DNA of 64,000 nucleotides from Candidatus Litorirhabdus singularis (GTDB lineage Bacteria; Pseudomonadota; Gammaproteobacteria; Pseudomonadales; Halieaceae). Of this stretch, positions 1-8,648 are shown in pieces. Below the pieces are notes generated by a model. That model made no database searches. It was not told the DNA's origin and was given only the letters and a program-made list of their open reading frames with translations. The number at the start of each line of letters is the position of its first letter. The first letter of the stretch is position 1. The stretch lies in assembly GCF_026262625.1 (NCBI RefSeq), contig NZ_SHNN01000006.1, positions 95,049-159,048 on the forward strand. The letters are read 5' to 3'. The position numbers were made by a program, and so were the translations under genes.

Positions 1-96
1 GCTGCAATGACCATCGATCGCACCAACGGCACCCAATTTGTCTTTGAAATACCGCGGCCGGCAATTGACCCAAAAACCATGCTGGTACCGCGCTGA
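1..96 (+). CDS. C-terminal end of an unidentified protein (partial)
   Basis: An open frame enters from the left edge and stops with TGA at 94-96, giving the last 31 residues. The tail contains TIDRTNGTQFVFEIP followed by a proline-rich end. The pattern NGTxFxFEIP resembles the last strand of the ATPase domain of sensor histidine kinases, but the piece is too short to assign. The following thioredoxin-like gene starts 45 bases later on the same strand, so the two could be cotranscribed. Confidence 0.45.
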   Translation, partial: AAMTIDRTNGTQFVFEIPRPAIDPKTMLVPR

Positions 97-141
97 AGCT
101 CGATGGCAGAAACCGCATTGAGCGTGCTAGTCTTCTAAGCT

Positions 142-657
142 ATGAAACCTTCACATCTACTCATAAGATACATACTTGCCAGCTTGCTGCTGACGTTACC
201 CCTATCTGTTCAAGCGCTGAACGTTGCCGTGGGAGACAAGGCGCCGGCGGTTGAGCTACCCAACCTGCCAGCGGACGGCGCCACCACTAGCCTCTCCAGC
301 CTGCGCGGCAAGGTGGTTTACCTTGATTTTTGGGCTTCATGGTGCGGCCCATGCCGCCTGTCTCTGCCCATGATGAATACGGTGCGCAACGAGCTCAAAG
401 ACCGTGGTTTCGAGGTACTGGCAATCAACGTTGATGCCTTCGAGGAGGATGCATTGGAGTTCCTGAAAGAACTGCCGGTAGACTATCCAGTACTTTCGGA
501 CGTTGATAGCACCAGCCCATCCACCTACGGAGTACTGGGCATGCCTACCGCCTTCCTAATTGACCGGGATGGCGTCATCGTTGCTATTCATGAGGGTTTT
601 CGCAGAGGCGACGCTGAGAAAATACGCGATCAAGTCGAGGCCATGCTGGACCAGTAA
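142..657 (+). CDS. TlpA-like periplasmic thiol-disulfide oxidoreductase
   Basis: Thioredoxin-fold protein of 171 residues. Residues 1-25 form a signal peptide with a hydrophobic core ending near VQA-LNV, so it should act in the periplasm or be membrane-tethered. The active site is FWASWCGPCR, the WCxxC motif of the TlpA/ResA/AhpC-TSA family, and MPTAFLIDRDG carries the conserved cis-proline. The expected role is reduction or isomerisation of disulfides in exported proteins or cytochromes; the partner is not visible here. No strong Shine-Dalgarno sequence precedes the ATG, but the signal peptide fixes the start well. Confidence 0.85.
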   Translation: MKPSHLLIRYILASLLLTLPLSVQALNVAVGDKAPAVELPNLPADGATTSLSSLRGKVVYLDFWASWCGPCRLSLPMMNTVRNELKDRGFEVLAINVDAFEEDALEFLKELPVDYPVLSDVDSTSPSTYGVLGMPTAFLIDRDGVIVAIHEGFRRGDAEKIRDQVEAMLDQ

Positions 658-713
658 GCGCTTAGACTGATATTCAATGTCAGCGTTATGGTCCTGCGCC
701 AGCTGACGTTCAC

Positions 714-1472
714 TTAACGGCCCTTAAACTCCGGCTCGCGCCGCTCTCGCTGCGCTGCAAAACCTTCTTGCAAGTCTTCAGAGTCGGTACAGGTCTGAGC
801 CATCGCTTGGGCCTGATTCAGATCAATAGCACCCGCGGCTGCCTGCTGCAGAATTGCCTTCATCGCTTGCACGGCCAACGGCGCCAGTCCGGCCATGGAT
901 TGCGCCATATCACTGACCTTTGCCTCTAACTCAGAGGCCGGTACCAAGTGGTCTAGAAAACCAATATGTAACATCGCCTCGGCATCAAATTCTTCAGCAC
1001 CAACCAATATCCGCTTGGCGATATTCACGCCCAAACGTTCTACAAACCGGTTGATACCTCCAATCGGGTAACACAATCCAATTCTGGCTGCGGGCACACG
1101 CAACCGCGTACCCTGCACTCCCACCCGAAAATCGCAGCTCAACGCCAACTCGGTACCGCCACCGTAAACACTGCCGTTAAGAGCACACACTGTAGGTATT
1201 GGCACGGCTGCCAGACAGTCAGTAGTTTGCTGAAACAGGTCACCGCTTATCTGCCCCGCGCCCAACTGATTAAGCGCTGCACCGGCGCAGAAAGTCTTGC
1301 TGCCACTACCGGTGACAATTAGCACCCGCAATTGCGGGTCTGCCACCACGCTCTCAATATGTTGCTGCAACGCCATTAACTCGACTTCGCCCAGCGAATT
1401 GTGCCGGCTCGGGTTATTCAATACCAAGCGGGCGATGGGGCCATCTTTTTCAAACAATACTGTCTCAGTCAT
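714..1472 (-). CDS. Enoyl-CoA hydratase/isomerase (crotonase) family protein
   Basis: Crotonase-fold protein of about 252 residues. The oxyanion-hole region and the helix YGGGTELALSCDFRVG are typical, and the first catalytic glutamate (E144 of rat hydratase) is present in GGGTELA. The position of the second catalytic glutamate (E164, in the usual QPE context) is alanine here, in RVPAARIGL, so a simple hydratase role is doubtful; isomerase, hydrolase or decarboxylase-like chemistry is possible. I chose the ATG giving MTETVLF; an upstream in-frame ATG would add 11 residues. It is transcribed divergently from tag with 58 bases between start codons. Confidence 0.8.
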   Translation of the reverse strand: MTETVLFEKDGPIARLVLNNPSRHNSLGEVELMALQQHIESVVADPQLRVLIVTGSGSKTFCAGAALNQLGAGQISGDLFQQTTDCLAAVPIPTVCALNGSVYGGGTELALSCDFRVGVQGTRLRVPAARIGLCYPIGGINRFVERLGVNIAKRILVGAEEFDAEAMLHIGFLDHLVPASELEAKVSDMAQSMAGLAPLAVQAMKAILQQAAAGAIDLNQAQAMAQTCTDSEDLQEGFAAQRERREPEFKGR

Positions 1473-1530
1473 GGGCAGGCATTCTATACTCATAGCATCA
1501 TGCACAGCAAAACTCCCCGGGAGAATTCAC

Positions 1531-2106
1531 ATGCCTAAACGCTGCCAGTGGTGCGGTGATGATGACCTGTACCAGCGCTATCACGATGAAGAATGGGGCG
1601 TTCCCTGCCGCAATGACGCAGAGTTATTCGAGTTCTTGATACTTGAGGGGGCACAGGCGGGGCTGGCCTGGATTACCGTGCTACGCAAGCGCGAGGGCTA
1701 TAGAGCGTTGTTCGACGGCTTCGATGTCAACAAGGTTGCCCGCTACACCGATGCCCAGCTGGACAGACTCCTGCAAAACCCGGCCATAATTCGCAATCGG
1801 CTCAAGGTCTACAGCGCGCGCCAGAATGCCCGCGCCTTCCTAAAACTACAAAATGAATTTGGCAGCTTTAGTGATTATATCTGGGCCTACGTGGACCATA
1901 AGCCGTTACAGAACCGCTTTACCAGCATGGCTGATATGCCGGCAAGTACCGAGCTGTCAGATCGCATCAGTAAGGATCTGAAGAAGCGCGGCTTCAATTT
2001 TGTGGGCTCGACTATTATGTATGCCTATCTGCAGGCCTGTGGACTAGTGAATGATCACACGATCGAATGCTATCGCCACAGGGCCTGTAAAAAGCTGGCT
2101 CAGTGA
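1531..2106 (+). CDS. tag: DNA-3-methyladenine glycosylase I
   Basis: A 191-residue base-excision repair enzyme that removes 3-methyladenine from DNA. The N-terminus MPKRCQWCGDDDLY, the catalytic-region glutamate in LILEGAQAGLAW, and the C-terminal NDHTIECYRH match Tag. The zinc ligands of this family are Cys and His near the N-terminus plus His and Cys near the C-terminus, and all four are present (C5, H18, and the H and C of DHTIEC). The start is set by GGGAG at 1519-1523. An in-frame extension upstream overlaps the divergent crotonase gene and has no relation to the family. Confidence 0.95.
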   Translation: MPKRCQWCGDDDLYQRYHDEEWGVPCRNDAELFEFLILEGAQAGLAWITVLRKREGYRALFDGFDVNKVARYTDAQLDRLLQNPAIIRNRLKVYSARQNARAFLKLQNEFGSFSDYIWAYVDHKPLQNRFTSMADMPASTELSDRISKDLKKRGFNFVGSTIMYAYLQACGLVNDHTIECYRHRACKKLAQ

Positions 2107-2156
2107 CCGCAAACCACGCTATTATTGCCCTTTCAAAAAACATACTCTAAAGTAAA

Positions 2157-2166
2157 ATTCTAGAAT
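2157..2166. promoter_or_regulatory. Candidate operator palindrome upstream of the double TetR gene
   Basis: ATTCTAGAAT is a perfect 10-bp palindrome in an AT-rich stretch 38 bases before the ATG of the TetR-TetR gene. TetR-family genes are often autoregulated through such sites. The site is short and could arise by chance. Confidence 0.25.
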
Positions 2167-2203
2167 CTTAAGTATTGACGCCTTTCCGGGGCGCGCAGGG
2201 GCC

Positions 2204-3487
2204 ATGACCGACAGCAAGGACAGTACAGGCAAAACTGGCGGTTCTCCGTTTAACCGCACCGCGCAGCACGACGCCAAGCGCTCGGCTATCCTGTCGCAAG
2301 CGGCGCGGTTGTTCAATGGCCGCGGCTCTCGCTCCACTACCTTGTTAGATATTGCTCAGAGTCTGGGGTTAACCAAGACCAGCCTCTACTATTACGTTAA
2401 AACCAAAGAAGAACTCATCTATCAGTGCTATGTCGCCGCCCTGGACCACCTGAACGCCGGGCTCGACGCTATAGAGTCCAAACAGAGTTCCGGACTAGAC
2501 CGGGTCACCGCTGTATTGCACGCGCACTTTATAGATTGGCGGGAGGCGCAATTGGGCCACCGCAATCACACGGCAGCCCTGCTGGAGATCGCCTCACTAG
2601 GCGACGTCCACCGCGCTGACGTGGAGCAGCGTTATACCGCTATGTTCCTGCGCATTCGCCAGTACATAAGAGACGGTATCGCTGAAGGCAGCATCCGCGA
2701 CTGCGAAAGCACTGCCACCACGCTGGGATTGATTGGCTCCATGCAATGGTCATTCAACTGGCTGCGCACCGTGCCCATTGAACAGATCGACGACATTGCC
2801 AGAGCCGCCTGTGACCTGGTCACGAACGGCCTCAGCAGCGGTGAGCAGGCCTACCGCTTTCGGGACTTTAGTTTTCCCAAACTGGCGGCCGAAAATCCAC
2901 AGGGCTTTAATCGGGAGGAGCAGAATCGTTTGAAGCAGGAGGCCTTTCACAAGACCGGCACCTGGTTCTTTAACAAGAAGGGCTTTGCCGGAACGTCGCT
3001 AGATGAGATTGCCGAAACCCTACACGTCACTAAAGGCGCCTTCTACTATCACATCAAGAGTAAGGAAGACCTGCTCTATAGCTGTTACCAGCGTTCTCTG
3101 GCCATTTCTGAGACGCTGCGCCGCGACGCCGATAATCTAAACCGGGGTATCGAGCGACTCGACTATGTCTGTCGTGGCACGTTTACTATCCAAAACTCCG
3201 ACGATGGCCCGATGATTCGCTACAACACCATCACCGCACTACCTATCGAACGCCGCAAGAAAATCCTGGCGCTTACCGATAAGGGTAATGACGAGTTTGG
3301 CGGCTTCATGCGTGATGGGATTACCGATGGAAGCGTACGCTCCATCAACGTAGAGGTGGCCCAGCAGCTTATTTCAGGAGCCATAAACGCCAGCATGGAC
3401 CTACCTACATGGCGCAATATAGAAGACGTGAATCAAGCATCCATTGATTTTTACGACTGCCTTTTCAGCGGCCTCAAGCCCCGCTAA
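2204..3487 (+). CDS. Double TetR-family transcriptional regulator
   Basis: A 427-residue protein with two complete TetR units in tandem. The first helix-turn-helix is at about residues 30-75 (TTLLDIAQSLGLTKTSLYYY) and the second at about 250-295 (TSLDEIAETLHVTKGAFYYH). Each is followed by a helical ligand-binding-like region of about 120-150 residues. Single-domain TetR repressors are about 200 residues, so this is a genuine fusion with no frameshift between halves. It lies 43 bases upstream of tesB, so acyl-CoA or fatty-acid metabolism is a reasonable guess for its target, but the ligand cannot be read from sequence. Confidence 0.88.
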   Translation: MTDSKDSTGKTGGSPFNRTAQHDAKRSAILSQAARLFNGRGSRSTTLLDIAQSLGLTKTSLYYYVKTKEELIYQCYVAALDHLNAGLDAIESKQSSGLDRVTAVLHAHFIDWREAQLGHRNHTAALLEIASLGDVHRADVEQRYTAMFLRIRQYIRDGIAEGSIRDCESTATTLGLIGSMQWSFNWLRTVPIEQIDDIARAACDLVTNGLSSGEQAYRFRDFSFPKLAAENPQGFNREEQNRLKQEAFHKTGTWFFNKKGFAGTSLDEIAETLHVTKGAFYYHIKSKEDLLYSCYQRSLAISETLRRDADNLNRGIERLDYVCRGTFTIQNSDDGPMIRYNTITALPIERRKKILALTDKGNDEFGGFMRDGITDGSVRSINVEVAQQLISGAINASMDLPTWRNIEDVNQASIDFYDCLFSGLKPR

Positions 3488-3530
3488 GCCAGGCCCCCCA
3501 AGGCCTACCTAATTACACCCGGAGTTTGAC

Positions 3531-4382
3531 GTGACCACTGATCTGGACAAGCTGCTGAGCAATCTGCAGATAGAGCAAATCGACAAGTACCTTTTTATCG
3601 GGCAAAGCCCGCGCTATCCGGCACGGGTGTTTGGCGGCCAGGTACTGGCGCAAGCTCTGAATGCTGCACTGCGTACCGTTGATGCCGAACGCATCGCTCA
3701 CTCTATGCACGCTTACTTTCTGCGTCCGGGAAATCCCAAAAAGCAGATTGTGTACGAGGTGGACCCAATTCGCGACGGACGTGGCTTTACCACACGCCGC
3801 GTAGTTGCCAAGCAGGACGGCCGCGCCATTTTTAACACCTCTATTTCTTTTCAGGTGCCGGAGAGCGGTCCCGAACATCAGTTTGAGGCGCCCGACTACC
3901 CCGCACCGGAATCCCTGGAAAGCGACCTGAATTTCTGGACAAGGATGTCAGAGGAACACCCGGACCGCTTTGATCCTCTGCCGGCCTACCCCATTGAGCG
4001 TAACCCTGTGGTACGGCCAGACTACCTCTCGCCAGAACAAGACATAGGGCCACCGCATACTGCCTGCTGGCTGCGCGCCAACGGCACCATGGGCGATGAC
4101 CTGATTCAGCACCAGACCGCACTGACCTATATGTCAGATATGACGCTGATGGGATCAGCTATGCGCCCACATCCCATCAACAACCGTAGCAAGAATATGA
4201 TGTTCGCCAGTCTCGACCATGCGCTCTGGTTTCATCGCCCACTGCGCGCGGATGAGTGGCTCATCTATGTCCACGACAGCCCGGCGGCAGCCGGAGCCAG
4301 AGGCTTCACTCGTGGCACGTTCTATACCCGTGAGGGCGAACTGGTAGCCTCGGTCGCGCAGGAAGCGCTGATGCGTATCTAG
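3531..4382 (+). CDS. tesB: Acyl-CoA thioesterase II
   Basis: Double hot-dog thioesterase of 283 residues that hydrolyses acyl-CoA to free acid and CoA. The N-terminal half has the typical RVFGGQVLAQALNAA segment and the C-terminal half has SLDHALWFHRP and SVAQEALMRI, where the catalytic Asp and Gln of E. coli TesB lie. The start is GTG with GGAG at 3521-3524, seven bases upstream. It follows the double TetR gene on the same strand. Its stop codon overlaps that of the convergent phosphatase gene in a shared CTAG. Confidence 0.93.
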   Translation: MTTDLDKLLSNLQIEQIDKYLFIGQSPRYPARVFGGQVLAQALNAALRTVDAERIAHSMHAYFLRPGNPKKQIVYEVDPIRDGRGFTTRRVVAKQDGRAIFNTSISFQVPESGPEHQFEAPDYPAPESLESDLNFWTRMSEEHPDRFDPLPAYPIERNPVVRPDYLSPEQDIGPPHTACWLRANGTMGDDLIQHQTALTYMSDMTLMGSAMRPHPINNRSKNMMFASLDHALWFHRPLRADEWLIYVHDSPAAAGARGFTRGTFYTREGELVASVAQEALMRI

Positions 4383-4924
4383 TTAACGTGCGTCTGGTGC
4401 TGGCGCCCTACTTCCACCAGATTGAGCGCCATATCGTCTTTGTGCAACCGCGTAATAGAACAGTTGTCGGGTACACAACAGACTGTGGCATCGACGTTCG
4501 TCAGCCGACTGACTACAGCGTTGATCACCATAAAGTGGGTAAAAATAACGGTGGATGTCTCTAACTCAAACAACGAGTCCCAGAGTGCTTCGCGCCAGTC
4601 ACGTATGACCTCCGACTGCTCCTGCCACGACTGCTTCATCATTTGCGACAACCAACCCTGACGATCATCACAATCTAACGGTGACGGGATTTCTCGATAT
4701 AGGTCCACGATTTCTACCCCAGCGCCCAGTGCGTTGGCCAGCGGCATTGCAGTCTCTTTGGCTCGCAACAGCGGACTGCTAATCAAATGCAGCGCGCCGT
4801 ATTCGGTCAACGCCTGCGACGCGGCAGCCGCCTGCTCGTGCCCCAGCGGACTCAAGCCCGGGTCAGGAGACTCGCCCCACTTCGCAGCCGCCTCACCATG
4901 TCGTACCAAAAATATCTCTGTCAT
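4379..4924 (-). CDS. SixA-like histidine phosphatase family protein
   Basis: A 181-residue histidine-phosphatase superfamily protein. MTEIFLVRHGEA carries the phospho-accepting RHG motif, SSPLLRAKETA the second phosphate-binding arginine, and FTHFMVINAVV the downstream histidine. The short size fits SixA-type phosphohistidine or phosphoglycerate-mutase-like enzymes; the substrate is not known. It starts four bases after the stop of aceK and is probably cotranscribed with it. The chosen ATG gives a start immediately before the RHG strand, as in the family; a longer open frame upstream overlaps aceK and is not coding. Confidence 0.82.
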   Translation of the reverse strand: MTEIFLVRHGEAAAKWGESPDPGLSPLGHEQAAAASQALTEYGALHLISSPLLRAKETAMPLANALGAGVEIVDLYREIPSPLDCDDRQGWLSQMMKQSWQEQSEVIRDWREALWDSLFELETSTVIFTHFMVINAVVSRLTNVDATVCCVPDNCSITRLHKDDMALNLVEVGRQHQTHVN

Positions 4925-4928
4925 TTCT

Positions 4929-6674
4929 CTATCCTTGCAGCCTCTGTTGCAACATAACTTGCCGCGGAAAACGCAGCTTGCGCCGATAGGGGAAAAAATC
5001 CTCCACCTGGCCATCGCGAATTTCACTCTGCAGACCCTGCCAAAAACTGGCTTTGTACAGATCGCTGTGTAGTTGATCAAACACTTTTCGAGCACGGCTA
5101 TTGCCGCTGAAAAATAGCCGAAATTCCTCCGGAAAAATATCCTCCGGCGCCACGCTATACCAGGGGCTGCTAGCCATTTCTTCTTCCTCACAGCGCGGCT
5201 CGGGTATTGTGCGAAAGTTACAATCGGTCAGCGGGCAAATTTCATCGTAGTCATAGAACACCACCCTGCCGTGCCTGGTGACACCAAAATTCTTCAGCAG
5301 CATATCGCCAGGGAAAATATTCGCCGTCGCCAGTTCGCGGATCGCGTTGCCATATTCGTCCATCACCGAGTGAATCTGCTCATCGGTGGCGCTGCGCAAA
5401 TACAAATTAAGCGGCGTCATCCGCCGTTCCACGTACACGTGACGAATCACCAGGGCCTTGCCGTTTTCCTCTATCTGTGACGGTGCAACCTTGTGTAGCT
5501 CTTCCATCAACTCGTCGGAAAAGCGATTACGGTCAAACGCCAGATTGGTAAACTCCTGAGTATCAGCCATGCGTCCCGCTCGGTCAGAACGCTTTACCAG
5601 CCGGTACTTATCCATAACCTGAGCCCGGGTCATATCCTTGGGCGGGGTAAAGCGATCCTTGATAATCTTGAATACAAAGTCGTAACTGGGCAAGGTGAAA
5701 ACGCTCATCACCATGCCCTTAATACCCGGCGCCAGAATAAACTCATCACGCGTGCCTTCCATATGACGTACTGCACAACGGTAGAAATAGGTCTTGCCGT
5801 GTTTGTAATAACCCAAGGCGCTGTAGATTTCTGATATGGCTTTGGCCGGCATTAGACTTTGCAAAAACATCACATACTGTGACGGCACTTCGGCATCGAC
5901 CATAAAGTAGGTGCGGGTAAAACTGAATATGACACTAACTCGGTCAGCTCCAAACAGTATTGTGTCCACGTAGACACTGCCCTGCTCCGTGTGCAACAGC
6001 GGCAGCACAAAGGGCATGGTCTTATTACCCGACACCAGCTTGCCGACAATATAGGCACCCTTGTTGCGAAAAAATAAGGAGTCCAGCACCTGAGCTGTGG
6101 TATTTTCCAGTTCGCCACCAAATCGGGGCAAAAGAAAATCACGCACCACACTGGCAATATTGGCAATGTCCCGGTGCTTATCTTCGTAGGGAATATTCAG
6201 CGCATAATCGTCCAACATCTGCTCAAGGAATACTTCCAGACCTACTTCCAACTGATAGCTGCGCCACAGTCGTCCGCTACTCACCGAAGGCATGTCGCCG
6301 TGAGGCGAAAACACAAACGCGTACTCGTCACGAATCTTACGGTGGCTGAAGGCACTGCAGTAAATGCTGTTGAAGAAGGTTTCCGCTATCTCGTAGTTAT
6401 TATGGCCTTTGATCAGCACGGCGTAATGCTCACGCACCGCTGACCAAAAATCCAGATCGCGCAACTGATCACCGGCAATGAGTTCTACAAACTCAGAGAC
6501 CTTGTTAATTTTCTCTTTATACAGATCAATGCGCTCGCGAGACGCAGCATGAATGCCAGCCCAATCCGCGTTTTCGAAGCGCGGCCGAGCGGCCAACGTG
6601 ATGTTCTGAAAGTCGGCGAAGTAGGACTCAAACCCGTGCAATATGGTTTGAGCAAAACGCATGGAGGTGTCCAT
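4929..6674 (-). CDS. aceK: Isocitrate dehydrogenase kinase/phosphatase
   Basis: A 581-residue bifunctional enzyme that inactivates and reactivates isocitrate dehydrogenase, diverting carbon to the glyoxylate shunt. The C-terminal kinase-like domain shows APGIKGMVMSVFTLP (nucleotide-binding loop), the catalytic FPGDMLLKNFGV and the metal-binding VVFYDYDEICPL. The length matches the family. Unlike enterobacteria, no aceA or aceB is adjacent; its downstream partner is the SixA-like phosphatase. A TATAAT-like hexamer lies just upstream of the start around 6680-6685, but no strong ribosome site is visible. Confidence 0.97.
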   Translation of the reverse strand: MDTSMRFAQTILHGFESYFADFQNITLAARPRFENADWAGIHAASRERIDLYKEKINKVSEFVELIAGDQLRDLDFWSAVREHYAVLIKGHNNYEIAETFFNSIYCSAFSHRKIRDEYAFVFSPHGDMPSVSSGRLWRSYQLEVGLEVFLEQMLDDYALNIPYEDKHRDIANIASVVRDFLLPRFGGELENTTAQVLDSLFFRNKGAYIVGKLVSGNKTMPFVLPLLHTEQGSVYVDTILFGADRVSVIFSFTRTYFMVDAEVPSQYVMFLQSLMPAKAISEIYSALGYYKHGKTYFYRCAVRHMEGTRDEFILAPGIKGMVMSVFTLPSYDFVFKIIKDRFTPPKDMTRAQVMDKYRLVKRSDRAGRMADTQEFTNLAFDRNRFSDELMEELHKVAPSQIEENGKALVIRHVYVERRMTPLNLYLRSATDEQIHSVMDEYGNAIRELATANIFPGDMLLKNFGVTRHGRVVFYDYDEICPLTDCNFRTIPEPRCEEEEMASSPWYSVAPEDIFPEEFRLFFSGNSRARKVFDQLHSDLYKASFWQGLQSEIRDGQVEDFFPYRRKLRFPRQVMLQQRLQG

Positions 6675-6714
6675 CTATAAATTATAACCGGCCAAAGGCC
6701 GATAGGCCCCCCGC

Positions 6715-7512
6715 TTACTGTGACGGAGTGCCCATAGTTCGACGTAATTTACGCATTCCGCCAATCCAGCGGCCGTAATCTCTCGCCTTGTGCTGGCGGT
6801 ATGACTCCACCTGCTCGTGAGGCAAAATCATAAACAGACCGTCCTTTAGACCCTGCACGACAGACTCAGCAACCTGCTCAGGGGTTAACACTCCATCCAC
6901 GGCAGCACTGCCACCATCACCGTCACCAATTTGCTTGATCATGCGGGTGTCGACTGCCTGCGGACACAACATCGACACGCCAATACCTTCATCACCGTGG
7001 GTAATAGCCAGTGACTCGGCAAAACCAACCGCCGCGTGCTTGGTGGTGGAATAAGGCGCATCACCTATCTGATTAAGTAATCCCGCCGCTGATACCGTAT
7101 TGAGGAAGTAACCCTCTCCACGCTTAATCATGCCTGGCAGACAGGCGCGGGCGGCATATACATGGGCCATTACATGAATATCCCACATGGCTGCCCACAC
7201 GGCATTGTCGGCGCCGGTCGCCATCCAGCTGGGACCGTCGCCAGCAATGATACCGGCATTACTACAGAACAAGTCGATGCGACCGTACTCTGCCTCTAGC
7301 TCGGCCACCATCGCCTGAATCTGGCTTTCATCACGCACATTCACGCCGAAAGCACGCCCGCCAATGGCTTCAGCCACGACGCGCGCATTTTCTTCTTCAA
7401 GGTCAGCTACTACAACCAGCTCTGCGCCGTCGGCAGCAAAGCGCTCTGCAAGCGCCTTGCCAATGCCGTTAGCAGCACCGGTAACAACAACGATTTTACC
7501 GGCGACGTCCAT
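6715..7512 (-). CDS. Short-chain dehydrogenase/reductase
   Basis: Classical SDR of about 265 residues: NAD(P) motif TGAANGIG, NAG in LFCSNAGI, catalytic Ser in NTVSAAG and YSTTK as the Tyr-x-x-x-Lys pair. VVVADLE after the second strand has an acidic residue, favouring NAD over NADP. The ATG overlaps the TGA of the luciferase-like gene upstream (shared A), which shows translational coupling; a TTG one codon earlier is less likely. With its neighbours it probably oxidises a hydroxy-acyl or terpenoid/steroid-type intermediate, but the substrate is unknown. Confidence 0.87.
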   Translation of the reverse strand: MDVAGKIVVVTGAANGIGKALAERFAADGAELVVVADLEEENARVVAEAIGGRAFGVNVRDESQIQAMVAELEAEYGRIDLFCSNAGIIAGDGPSWMATGADNAVWAAMWDIHVMAHVYAARACLPGMIKRGEGYFLNTVSAAGLLNQIGDAPYSTTKHAAVGFAESLAITHGDEGIGVSMLCPQAVDTRMIKQIGDGDGGSAAVDGVLTPEQVAESVVQGLKDGLFMILPHEQVESYRQHKARDYGRWIGGMRKLRRTMGTPSQ

Positions 7513-8552
7513 CAAAGCAGCTCGTTAGCCAGGAATTCCATGACCTTGGGGTCGTTAACACCCAACAGCATGCTACCCACATGACCTGCAGCACCGGCTG
7601 TCTTCCAGCGATCCAGGCGCTCACGAATACGGCCTTCAGAACCTACCAATGCCACTTCGTCAATCAGTTCACGAGGCACTGCGGCTTCGGCTTCAGCCTT
7701 CTTACCGGTCAAATACAGCTCCTGAATGTTCTCGGCGGCGTCACCGTAACCCAGGCGAGTCGCGTAGTCGTTATAGAAGTTCTTACCCTTGGCACCCATG
7801 CCGCCAATATACAGCGCCAGCATCGGAGCAGCAGCAGCGTAAGCCGCTTCCAGGTCATCGTTCATCACCACGCTCACAAACGGCGCAATATCAAAGTCCT
7901 TAAGACTCTTGCCGTTGCCAGCTTTGGCGAAGCCTTTTTCCAGATCAGCCTCGAACAGGCTGTATTTATCGGGGTCCATCCACACGGGGAATACGCCGTC
8001 TGCAACTTCAGCAGCGCAGCTGAGGCCGGCAGGTGTAATAGATGCGGTGTAGAAGGGAATGTCCTCATTGCCGTCAAGAATCGACTTCAGCGGCTTACCC
8101 AGACCGGTAGCGGCTTCGCTCTTGTTGGGCAGTTGGTATTCAACACCATCGAATTCAACCGGGCCTTTGCGGGCCATGATCGCGCGCATAATTTTGATGT
8201 ACTCACGGGTGCGGGTAATAGGCTTGCCATAAGGTACGCCGTGCCAGCCCTCTACAACCTGTGGACCGGAAGCTCCCAAACCCACAATAAAGCGGTTGTT
8301 AGACAGCTGAGCCAGCGTCATAGAGGTCATGGCACACATCGCAGGCGTACGCGCCGGCATTTGCATAATCGCAGTACCTACACGAATCTTGTCGGTTTGC
8401 GACAGAATCCAGGTTGCCGGTGTTACGGCATCAGAACCATAGGCTTCTGCGGTCCAGACTGAGTCATAGCCCATGCTTTCGGCCAGTTTGACCGTGTCCA
8501 TAGGAATGCGAATTTGTTTACCCGAATAGCCCAGCAAAATACCTAGTTTCAT
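7512..8552 (-). CDS. LLM-class (luciferase-like) flavin- or F420-dependent oxidoreductase
   Basis: TIM-barrel protein of 346 residues of the bacterial luciferase-like family. MKLGILLGYSG, GYDSVWTAEAYGSDAVTP and FIVGLGASGPQVVEGWHG are the usual N-terminal and flavin-site segments of the F420/FMN subfamily. It probably oxidises or reduces an alcohol, aldehyde or acyl intermediate. The gene precedes the SDR with overlapping stop and start codons and follows the two acyl-CoA dehydrogenase genes, from which it is separated by an intergenic stem-loop. Confidence 0.85.
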   Translation of the reverse strand: MKLGILLGYSGKQIRIPMDTVKLAESMGYDSVWTAEAYGSDAVTPATWILSQTDKIRVGTAIMQMPARTPAMCAMTSMTLAQLSNNRFIVGLGASGPQVVEGWHGVPYGKPITRTREYIKIMRAIMARKGPVEFDGVEYQLPNKSEAATGLGKPLKSILDGNEDIPFYTASITPAGLSCAAEVADGVFPVWMDPDKYSLFEADLEKGFAKAGNGKSLKDFDIAPFVSVVMNDDLEAAYAAAAPMLALYIGGMGAKGKNFYNDYATRLGYGDAAENIQELYLTGKKAEAEAAVPRELIDEVALVGSEGRIRERLDRWKTAGAAGHVGSMLLGVNDPKVMEFLANELL

Positions 8553-8610
8553 GCGTCTGTCTCCCTCTACGGCTTGGCCGCTATTTATATGAAATTCGTG
8601 TTGGAATATG

Positions 8611-8637
8611 CGGGTCGACCTCTGTTAGGTCGACCCG
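8611..8637. repeat. Perfect 10-bp inverted repeat between acyl-CoA dehydrogenase and LLM genes
   Basis: CGGGTCGACC and GGTCGACCCG face each other across a 7-base loop. It lies in the 96-base gap between two minus-strand genes and has no T-run after it, so it is not a standard terminator. It may stabilise or separate the mRNAs. Its GGTCGACC arms resemble the 18-nt palindromes elsewhere in the window, but the loop is longer. Confidence 0.6.
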
Positions 8638-8648
8638 AAATCTCTGTT

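Noticed and set aside
1297..1530. In-frame N-terminal extension of tag by 78 residues
   Set aside because: It overlaps the crotonase gene antisense, has no family similarity, and a GGGAG site sets the start at 1531.
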